Positions 54,501 to 62,600 of a stretch of DNA of 64,000 nt are shown one piece after another. The translations under genes and the position numbers were made by a program. Numbering within the stretch: the first letter of the stretch is position 1; each line of letters starts with the position of its first letter. Origin of the DNA: Methanobrevibacter sp. (GTDB lineage: Archaea; Methanobacteriota; Methanobacteria; Methanobacteriales; Methanobacteriaceae); the NCBI GenBank assembly GCA_022775905.1, contig JALFJX010000009.1:186001-250000 (forward strand), in the 5' to 3' direction. The notes under the pieces are model-generated. The model was not told the DNA's origin. It saw only the letters and a list, made by a program, of their open reading frames with translations, and made no database searches.

Positions 54501-55132
54501 TCATCACCAGTTACACGGATAGCATTGTTTACAACAGTACCATCAGTGTTTCCAACATAATTTATTGTATTGTTTAAAATTTTCAAGTCACATACTGTAT
54601 CAGCATGAATAGCATAACCCTCATTTCCCTCAAGTGTCTTAAAATTAATTAAGTTATTTGATAAAGTTACACCAGATACACCATAAACAGTAAATATACT
54701 ATAATCAGAATGAATAAGGTTGAATCCATCAATTACAACATTATCTGCAATAACAGCAAAAGAAACACCATTAAGTGCAACATTATTACCAGATAATTTA
54801 ATAGATTTACCAATTGTCATATAACTAACATCAAGTCCAGTAAAATCTCCTTCAAATATCAATTCATCACTAGAAACATCATCTTTTAAAGTTCCAGACT
54901 CATCAAAATAATCATGGAATGTGTCTTTTGTTACTACACTAGATTGTGTTTCCGGAATTGAATCATCTGATAAACTAGAATCATCAGGATCAATTGCTAG
55001 AGCATTATCATCTTGAATCGCCTCATCGACAGCCATAGTACTATTATCATCAGACACCGCAAAAGCAGCGCCAACAGACAACAAGATTACTGAAAGTAAA
55101 ATCAAAGAGACGAAAAACCTTTTCCCTTTAAT
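51599..55132 (-). CDS. Adhesin-like protein: duplicated beta-helix region plus three Ig-like domains, probable ATT start
   Basis: About 1177 residues. The in-frame sequence before the first TTG (55105) reads GGT GGA ATT ATT AAA GGG AAA AGG and is closed by a TGA at 55142-55144. GAGGTG lies five bases before ATT 55132, giving KGKRFFVSLILLSVILLSVG followed by AAFA, a standard signal peptide. TTG 55105 would lose its basic residues. The mature protein has right-handed parallel beta-helix repeats in two related blocks (each with VGYDP-TWA, SEGIVFYYC and NRV-LKYN), then three Ig-like domains ending in a Lys-rich tail. It is probably bound to the pseudomurein surface; the ligand is unknown. Confidence 0.88.
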   Translation of the reverse strand: MKGKRFFVSLILLSVILLSVGAAFAVSDDNSTMAVDEAIQDDNALAIDPDDSSLSDDSIPETQSSVVTKDTFHDYFDESGTLKDDVSSDELIFEGDFTGLDVSYMTIGKSIKLSGNNVALNGVSFAVIADNVVIDGFNLIHSDYSIFTVYGVSGVTLSNNLINFKTLEGNEGYAIHADTVCDLKILNNTINYVGNTDGTVVNNAIRVTGDEDSEITSTNIVVDGNVFNIEIPSVVVGYDPETWATKALSEGIVFYYCDGVKFTNNRVDLKYNSAKGSYDTIYAVSVRGNAYNFESENPIVSSNVEIFNNTITAAGHNYIYALFVSAEDFNVSYNVINATSDVYYANAITIDGPASEGMINNNFIVVNSPKCAYGVYSYQYNGAIQDISYVNNTIIGNSYAVCGMEIFEDNPYIENNVISVVGNYSTGIVAGMKKNGTISNNYIVATGSNNGTDPTGDPLLPYNSVAVKVKGNTSIRNNRIESTGIGINLVKEGAVTIENNIIDVNNFGAVESYAIYSEIGNLTILNNEIKFTGNTTGAVVNNAIFVTGDDDKQKAAKNIVVKNNTFDIKLPSVAVGYDPDTWASTVMSEGIVFYYCENVTFTDNRVNLKYNNVNGYYDTLYVVSVKSDAYNYDMDDDYNMIYNIVSSNVLISNNTIVAEGHSYIYGVFVAADNFSVSDNSIAVSSDAYYANGVDVDSLSTNGFVKNNEISVTAPNSAYGIYSANWMGPVENVTYDKNTINVNAYAACGMELSEANPYISNNAVVAIGNYTYGIVASIKDNATLISNDIKCIGTETGETSTGDSLLPKTSLAISTKGDVLIKENNVTATGTGIKTLNGEVEIENNTIKTTGDYAIEATGSDLTVKNNYLAAKKGVGSNSIVSDKSVASENNVPEFKVIILAPSVSTEYIKGAVFSAYAYDENGDPISNIVISVAIDGVVYNATTNANGLVKFNFNPDAGVHDVVVSFAGNDVYGPKEVTSNIIVNQSASKVVAKTSSTVYLTTVKSGSYFTVKVTDINGKVLANKKVSITFNGKTKTYTTNANGVIKYKLSASKTGTYTLKMKFAGDNNYVASSATATIKITKQASKVTAAKKTFKAATKTKKYTVTLKDSKGKVIKNAKLTIKVNGKTYKATTNSKGKATFKITKLTKRGTFSARVKYVGNTYYKATSKTVKITVKR

Positions 55133-55219
55133 AATTCCACCTCATTTAAAAAATATTAAATTATACTAATAGTCTAAATTATTTGATATAAACTTTAATT
55201 TAATTGACTACAAATAATG

Positions 55220-55243
55220 ATTTATATTTAAGTATATTTAAAA
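55220..55243 (-). promoter_or_regulatory. Promoter-like element of the 1177-residue adhesin gene
   Basis: On the minus strand TTTTAAATATACTT is followed by AAATATAAATC, a TATA-type box. The same 14-mer with a similar follower lies upstream of the 1391-residue adhesin (59563-59576), at nearly the same distance (about 100 bp) from the start. Confidence 0.45.
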
Positions 55244-55290
55244 GTTATTAAATTATTTTTGAAAAAAAGTTAAAATAAAGGATGAAACCT

Positions 55291-58200
55291 TTATTTTTTT
55301 ATAGTTATTTTATTTGAAACTGTACATCCACCATAAGTTGATGTAATAGCATACTTGCCAACTTTCAAGTTTTTAAGAGATACAGTAGCATAACCGTACT
55401 TATTGGTTTTAGCTGTGTATTTTTTGCCTTTGAACTTGAAGGTGACTTTTTTGTATTTTAAGATTTTACCGTATTTATTAACTAATTTAACAGAAAACTT
55501 AATTGTTTTAGCTTTCTTTTTAGTAATGCTTTTAGCTATCAAAATTGGCTTGAAAGTTATCTTACTTGATGAAGAGATTCCTTTATATTGGACAGATACA
55601 GTGTAAGATCCTGCTTTAAGTGCAATAGACTTGTATGCATAACCACCCTTATCTGTTTTAACACTGTAAGATTTGCCATTTACTTTAATAGTTACAATTT
55701 TACCTGCAACAGCATATTTACCGGTATCATCTTTAATGCGAACTTTATACTTGATTGTGTTTCCATAATAAACCGAACTGGTTTTATAAAGAGTAATTGC
55801 CGGTTTATAGGTTACAGTCAAACTAGATTCTTTACTTGAAGATTCAAAAGTATTGGAGTCATCTGAAATGTTGGCAAGCATTTTATAACTGCCAATTGTA
55901 GTAGGTACTTCTGCATTAAGTGTAGCTACACCATTTTTATCTGTTTTTGCCATTCCCACATAAACATATCTACCTTGGAATTTGTAAAATTTGACTGTAA
56001 TTCCAGATATAGGATTTCCATCAGCATCTTTTACAGTAGCTATGAATTTACCTTTATTTCCAATATATGCAGACACATCATTAAAAGTAACATCCAAAGA
56101 GCCTTCTCCAACATATAAAGTAGAAGATAACTCATTAGATAAATAGTTATCCTTAGTAATTATTGCATTCACTTTGTAAGTAGCCGGATCAAAATCAGAA
56201 CCCAATTTATATTTTAATGTTGCAACACCATTTGAAGAAATTGTACTTCCAATTTCCTCATCACCAATGTAAAACTTGACCAATGCACCATCAACATCAA
56301 CATTTACAGTAATATTTACAGTATCTAAATATTTACTAGACACTTCATCAAATGAACCATTAAACACATAAACATAATTACCATTAATGTTATTACTGTC
56401 TGAATTATTGATAGCTGCATTTCCACTGCCTTTTTCAGACATCAGATAATTATCCGCAATTTCATTATTAACTGCCAAATCATCAACAAGCACTGCATAA
56501 CCTTTTACTGAAGTGAAATTATTACATCTAATCACATTATTCAAAGACTTGGATTTAATGTAAACAGCAGCAACACCACTACCAACAGAATCATAAATCC
56601 TATATGTTATCTTTTCACCAGTTACATTATTCATGATAATATTTTCCAAAATAATGTTATTTTCCGCATTGGAAAGTACCATACCATACGCTTGTTTAGC
56701 TTTTATGTCAAATTTATTTCCATTAATAATATTATTGTTAGAAGTGAATGCTTCAAGTCCATAAACAATATCTGAATTTAATGTGAAAGCATTATCTTTA
56801 ATAGTTGAATTTTGAGACATTTCTAAATTAATACCATATGAATAATTCATAGATTTTGCACTGACATCATTACCAATAATTATTGTACTTTCAGATGAGT
56901 CGCCAATGACCAAACCTTGGACAAAATATGTTCCTTCTAAAACTATTTTATTATTAATAAATTGATTATCAGTTGCACCTTGACCTTCAGGAGCATCATG
57001 ACCAGTGTAATATCCTAAAACACCCATTCCATAAATATAAGTATCATTAGCTTTTATGTAAACTTCATTATTTGAAAATACATTATTGTGACTATCATAA
57101 TATAAATCAATACCTACAACAGAGTTTGTTGACAAGTTATTATGACCACTAACAGAAGAATTGGTTGAACTTGCAGTTTTACTTAATTTAGATGTGACAT
57201 TTACTTTGTTTCCAGAAACATTACATCCAGATGAATAAGTCATCAATATACCATAAGTCCTGTATACTTCCCTTAAAACATGGTTTCCAGTTATTGTATT
57301 TCCACTTGTACATACTGACCCATCTGCACAAACTGAATTGCCATCAGCACAGTTAGTACTACCATCAGTACAAACAGAATCCCCACCAACACAAGAAGAA
57401 CCATCCACACAACTACCATCAGTACATACTGTATTTCCATCGGCACAGTTAGTGTTTCCATCCACACAGGTAGAATTACCATCTACACAATGATTGCTTT
57501 CAAATCCATGTTCAATACCAGTTCCCACAGTATAAATTGTATTGTTGATGAAATTACAGTCTTCAACAGATATTGCAAGCAATGTGTAAGTTAAATAATT
57601 ACCGCTTGAAGTCAATGTATTGTTTATGACATCCACATCACTGGATTCAACAACATAAATTGCATAAGCAGCATTTGGATCTGTCACATCAATAGTACAA
57701 TTTAAAATTTTTGCACCACAAGTATTGTAAACAAGAATTCCCCATGCATTAATTCTTTCGGAATTTTTATTTTTAATAGTGAAATTTTCAATCCAAACAC
57801 CATCTGACAATCTGAATGTTGTATTGGTGAATGTTGGATTACTTCCAGTTAATTTAATAGCCGCATTAACATAGATTACACCAAGATTTATGAAATTCCC
57901 TTCAAATGATAAAATATCACCATTCTTAACTGAAGGATTTAATGTACCTCCAACATCGAAGTAATCATTATAATTTTCTGGAGTTACTGTATACACAGCA
58001 CCATTGAATATATATTTAGGTTTTGATGGGTCATAAGTACCTTCCGGAGTTACTACATTACCCTTACCTTTAGGAATCTCATTATCTTCAATAGTATTTT
58101 CAGTTGATGAATCAATATCGCCCGCATTAATTGCATATGAGTTTCCAGTTGCAATATAATTATCAACAATAGTTACATTTCCAGGCATTTTCTTAGCACT

Positions 58201-59466
58201 TTCTTTTGTTATTAAAACACCCACACCAGAATTACTTGTAATATTGTTACCAATTACATGCAATTCAACAAAATTGCCTTTCAAGAAAACTCCGGCTCCT
58301 AAATTAGTACTTACATTATTGTTTTTAATAGTAACATTATTTCCAGCAGCCTGAATACCATATCCTGAAGATATAATCTCAATAGAATTATTTTCAACAA
58401 CAACGTTAGTTCCAGCATAAATTCCGGCAAAACCTGAAAGAACATTTGCATTTACAATTGTGTTGTTTGCTATTATTGAATATGAAGAACCGACAATTGC
58501 AAATTCTCCTCCAGATACAACATTAGGATTATTGTAATCAGCACCAGTGACATTTACAATTTTATTGTTAATTATTTCATTATAATTACCATCAGTAGTT
58601 GCAATACCTCTAAATGCACCAATGACAATGTTAGAATCAATTTTGTTATTTCCACCCATAACTTGAATACCATAAGCCCATGAAGTTGGCAATACATTAT
58701 ATTTTATAGTATTATTGTAAATTAAATTATAATTGGAAACACCACCTTTCAAAGGACCTCCATCAAATTTGGACAAATATATTGCATTTGCATCATCACA
58801 ACTGATTTGATTGTTTGCAATGTAATTATGATGAGCACCACACAAGAGAACAGGAGATGTGGATCGGGTTCCCTGACCATAAGTTATACCATAAGTGTTA
58901 AAAACATTATTTGTTATGTTGTTGTAATTTGCTTCATTAGCTATACAAATCGCATAGGAAGACATTCCAGTATTATTAATGAAACAATCTTTTACAGTAC
59001 AATTTATTACACCATTCAAAAAGATTCCATAATTATAATCTTTATTATTGGCAATTTTCAAACCAACAATAGAACTTCCATTAGCACCATTAGTAAATGT
59101 AAAAATACAATTTTTCATGGTTTTAGATCCAGAATAAACAACATTTACAGTTTTATTAAACTTAAATTCCTTATTATTCCAATCTCCAGTTAATTTGATT
59201 GTATCCCCAGAATTAACCTTGGAAGAAATTAGATTTCCATTACTACTAAAATAAGTGGAATAATCATCCGAACTTATCTCATATGTAACAGGTTCACTTA
59301 ATAAATCACCATCAGAAGAAAATAATACTTCATCAGATAATGAATTATCTAAAATAGCATCATTACTACTTACAGTTTCATTTAAATCATCACTAGCACA
59401 TACACTAGCCATTGAAATAAAAATAAGTAATAATAAAACTAATAAAAAATTAATTTTTTTAACCAT
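55291..59466 (-). CDS. Adhesin-like protein: beta-helix with a ten-cysteine repeat and C-terminal Ig-like domains
   Basis: A 1391-residue secreted protein. Signal peptide KKINFLLVLLLLIFISMASV ending in CA, then an acidic linker. Two YF-x-x-x-G-x-L-type caps (YSTYFSSNGNLIS, YNDYFDVGGTLNP) each lead into parallel beta-helix repeats rich in NNxI, GNxI and IxNNT steps. Near residues 660-720 a Cys-Asp-Gly repeat interrupts the helix (CVDGNSTCVDGNTNC type). The last 300 residues are three Ig-like domains (DVTFNDVSAYIGNKGKFIAT, AITLYKTSSVYYGNTIKYKV) with a Lys-rich end. The ATG at 59466 has GAGGTAT upstream. It is a likely cell-surface adhesin; the ligand is unknown. Confidence 0.9.
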   Translation of the reverse strand: MVKKINFLLVLLLLIFISMASVCASDDLNETVSSNDAILDNSLSDEVLFSSDGDLLSEPVTYEISSDDYSTYFSSNGNLISSKVNSGDTIKLTGDWNNKEFKFNKTVNVVYSGSKTMKNCIFTFTNGANGSSIVGLKIANNKDYNYGIFLNGVINCTVKDCFINNTGMSSYAICIANEANYNNITNNVFNTYGITYGQGTRSTSPVLLCGAHHNYIANNQISCDDANAIYLSKFDGGPLKGGVSNYNLIYNNTIKYNVLPTSWAYGIQVMGGNNKIDSNIVIGAFRGIATTDGNYNEIINNKIVNVTGADYNNPNVVSGGEFAIVGSSYSIIANNTIVNANVLSGFAGIYAGTNVVVENNSIEIISSGYGIQAAGNNVTIKNNNVSTNLGAGVFLKGNFVELHVIGNNITSNSGVGVLITKESAKKMPGNVTIVDNYIATGNSYAINAGDIDSSTENTIEDNEIPKGKGNVVTPEGTYDPSKPKYIFNGAVYTVTPENYNDYFDVGGTLNPSVKNGDILSFEGNFINLGVIYVNAAIKLTGSNPTFTNTTFRLSDGVWIENFTIKNKNSERINAWGILVYNTCGAKILNCTIDVTDPNAAYAIYVVESSDVDVINNTLTSSGNYLTYTLLAISVEDCNFINNTIYTVGTGIEHGFESNHCVDGNSTCVDGNTNCADGNTVCTDGSCVDGSSCVGGDSVCTDGSTNCADGNSVCADGSVCTSGNTITGNHVLREVYRTYGILMTYSSGCNVSGNKVNVTSKLSKTASSTNSSVSGHNNLSTNSVVGIDLYYDSHNNVFSNNEVYIKANDTYIYGMGVLGYYTGHDAPEGQGATDNQFINNKIVLEGTYFVQGLVIGDSSESTIIIGNDVSAKSMNYSYGINLEMSQNSTIKDNAFTLNSDIVYGLEAFTSNNNIINGNKFDIKAKQAYGMVLSNAENNIILENIIMNNVTGEKITYRIYDSVGSGVAAVYIKSKSLNNVIRCNNFTSVKGYAVLVDDLAVNNEIADNYLMSEKGSGNAAINNSDSNNINGNYVYVFNGSFDEVSSKYLDTVNITVNVDVDGALVKFYIGDEEIGSTISSNGVATLKYKLGSDFDPATYKVNAIITKDNYLSNELSSTLYVGEGSLDVTFNDVSAYIGNKGKFIATVKDADGNPISGITVKFYKFQGRYVYVGMAKTDKNGVATLNAEVPTTIGSYKMLANISDDSNTFESSSKESSLTVTYKPAITLYKTSSVYYGNTIKYKVRIKDDTGKYAVAGKIVTIKVNGKSYSVKTDKGGYAYKSIALKAGSYTVSVQYKGISSSSKITFKPILIAKSITKKKAKTIKFSVKLVNKYGKILKYKKVTFKFKGKKYTAKTNKYGYATVSLKNLKVGKYAITSTYGGCTVSNKITIKK
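57310..57489 (-). repeat. Cys-Asp-Gly tandem repeat inside the large adhesin
   Basis: Ten cysteines are spaced 7, 7, 7, 5, 6, 7, 7, 7 and 6 residues apart, with units such as CVDGNST, CADGNTV, CTDGS and CVGGDSV. The period of 5-7 residues differs from the 20-25 residue steps of the surrounding beta helix. The DNA also repeats, so the stretch probably grew by slippage. Confidence 0.85.
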
Positions 59467-59551
59467 TCAATATACCTCAATCACATTAAATTCAATTATA
59501 TTTTAAAGCTAAATTTAAGTTAACTTTAAAAATAATCTAATACACTAATAC

Positions 59552-59576
59552 TTTTATAATTAAAGTATATTTAAAA
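59552..59576 (-). promoter_or_regulatory. Promoter-like element of the 1391-residue adhesin gene
   Basis: On the minus strand TTTTTAAATATACTTTAATT is followed by ATAAAAG, matching the element upstream of the neighbouring adhesin. The TATAAAA part lies about 87 bp before ATG 59466, so a leader of about 60 nt is expected. Confidence 0.45.
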
Positions 59577-59607
59577 ATTTCTAAAATAAAAAAAGTTGAT
59601 GATTAAA

Positions 59608-62600
59608 TTAATAATCATCATAATCTTCGTCTTTTTGATCTCTAACGTATCCAACCAAGAAAATTGCAATTAATATAATAATAGCAATTATAACAAATAT
59701 TGGCATACTGGATTCAGATGAAGCTGCGGATTTTGAAGCAGATTGTTGAGATAATTCATATGCATTAGCACCAGATTCTCCTGATGAAGAACTTGAAGCA
59801 TCAGATTGTGAAGCAGATTTTGCATCACCTGTTTGGGATGCATCTTGACCTGCAGATGTTTTACCACCAGAACTACTACTTGATTGTTTTTCAGCATTAG
59901 TTCCATTGCCCAATTCCTGTGCATTTTTATTATCATCAGTTGTGGAATCCTTTTCATCCATTTCATACAACGGATCAGTGTTTGTAGCTTCAGCCAATAT
60001 CTTTGCAAACTGTGCTTTTTGAGCAGCAGTCAAAGAACTTGCTTGAATAATTTTCATATTAAAATCTAAATTCTTACAAGTGTGGTGACAACATGCAACA
60101 CCATATTGAAGAACTTGTTGCATATATGCGTCTGCAATCTTTTGAAGTGTTTTGCTGTCTGCAGCCCAAGTACCTTGAGTTCCAAGATAAAACATGTGCG
60201 CAAGAGAAGACTGCAAACCTACAGAAGTACTTGCACTGGTAACACTACTCTGCAAACCTAATAAAGTATCAGTCATTTGATTTCCCAATTCAGTATTTAA
60301 CTTATTGTTACTTACAGTCAATAAACCAAATGTATTCTGCATTCTAGATGCAATCCAGTTCATACCTGCAGCAGTTCCTTTAAGAGGTTCCAGATATTTT
60401 GGATTTAAAAGAGTTGTTCTAAGTTCAAACTCCATTTCATCCTCATATGATCTAGCAACATATCTGTTTTTGTCACGTATATCTACAAATGAAGTGTCAG
60501 GCCTACTTAAACCATCTCTTTCCCTCAAAATTGAAGCAGCATTGTATAATCCACCAAACCAATCATAGTAATCATCAGAATCTAAAATTCTCCATGTACT
60601 GTCAAGGTTTTGAGTAATTAAATCTGTCTTTTTAAGGAGATACTCATAGGTATCTTTTTGTTTACTGATTTGAATATTACCATCTTCATCAATAGTCCAC
60701 GCAAATGAAACTGTATCCAAATAAGTGTTCATTCCAACTTCATTAACAGTTGAAATATTCCATTCAGAAGTACTTGGAATAAGAGTACTCATACCAGTTC
60801 CCTCAAGAACATTACCTGAAAGACCAAATATCCTGTCTAGTGTAGGATTTTCATTATAATGTTTTATAACATAATTATCCTCTTCTGTCTCATTAGCATT
60901 TGCAGCCAATCTTGTAGCAGTCACCATCCAAGTTATCCAATCTTTATTACTGGTTACAGTACTTGCATATACATCAATTCTAGGTCTGTTGACTACAGAA
61001 CCATTACTTAAGGTCACTGTTAAATTTTCCAAAGGAAGTAATTCAACACCAATAACTTTTCCATTTTCAGACCATACTGGTTGACATCCTAAGAGATATA
61101 AGAACTCAGCAATACCAATTCCTTCAGTTCTTGAAATTTCAGTACCCCACAAGATCAATGCAGTCATTTCAGGCCATTCACCATGTTCTTCATAATATTC
61201 TGAAAGCAACAAGTCCACAATTTTAACTGCAGATTCATAAGCTGCTTTAGAAGGCATTTTTGTTGAGTCAGATGCATATCCATCATATCCAGTAGGAATA
61301 GAATCTCCATATGCTGGATCTGCAAGTAAACCAGCTTCAACATAACCACCAGACAATGCAGTGAGAATTGCATTCCATTCATTGTTGTTCTGGATGTTTA
61401 CAATAACCTGTGCAGCATAACTTATTGAATTATATAAAGAACTATTCTTATCAATTCCCAATTTATCAGCCAATTCATCAACAGAAGATCCATTGACTAA
61501 TTCATCAGCAATATTCTGCATGAAAGCCTCAATTGCATGACGTTCAGTTAAATAGTTTACATCTGATTGAATATCACTATAGAAATCCTTGCCTTTGAGT
61601 TCAGGATATAGGAATTCCATGATTTGATTATAGATTTTAGTTTGAGAAGTTACAATTGTAACAACTTCACCAGACAATTCATCACCAGTTAAAACCTTAC
61701 CTAAAGTATGCAAACCATATGTAATGAAATCATCAGCCATGTTTTCAAGATAAAGATGCAATTCATCCAACCAGTCATCAAAGGATTCACCTTCAGACAT
61801 ATTCCTAAAACCTAATGATGGAGCCAATTTAAGAATTTTTTCCCTGTACACTTCCGCATTGGAAGTTACATTAAGTTTCATTTGATCCTTGTAAGAAGTA
61901 ATATAATTATTCAATACAGAATAGTTACCATATAACTCTGAATTTACAATAGCTGGAGTCATGTGAGTAATAACCATTGCAGAACTTCTATCTCTTGCAA
62001 CCATAGCTTCTCCAGGGTTAGATACAATATATGGATATATTGTTGGAATCTTGGTTAATTCAAATGACCAATCACCTTCACCAACACCTAAAGTTTTACC
62101 AGGTAACCACTCCAATGTTCCGTGAGTTCCCATACTTACAATTGCATTTACACCAGCAACCTTATCCAACCATTCATAGAATGCAACATACTGTTGATGA
62201 GGAGCCAAGGTCAAATCATGATAATCTTCAACAACTTCTGTAACATTAGCTTCTTCCCAACCTCTACTTGGCTGATATGTAATGAAAATATTACCTAACC
62301 AGAAACCTGGGATAACTAAATATTGTTGACCATCATCAGCAGTATAAACCATACATTTACCTAAACCGGCACCCCATTGAGTAACCATTTGCTCATATAA
62401 ACTGTCAGAAAGATCATCAGTCAAGTTAATGAAATCATCCATTGATATTAATTGATGATGTTCAACAAGACTATCCCAATTTCTTTCAACATATTCCTTA
62501 AGAACACCTCCAGCCCATGAACCTTTGTTGCCATTATCAAATAGCAAATCACTGAACTCTGTTATATTCATCAATTCACTGATATTGCAAGTAGTATAAC

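Noticed and set aside
57291-57482. Alternative-frame protein over the Cys-rich repeat
   Set aside because: It is a frame shadow caused by the repetitive DNA; the adhesin frame continues through both sides.
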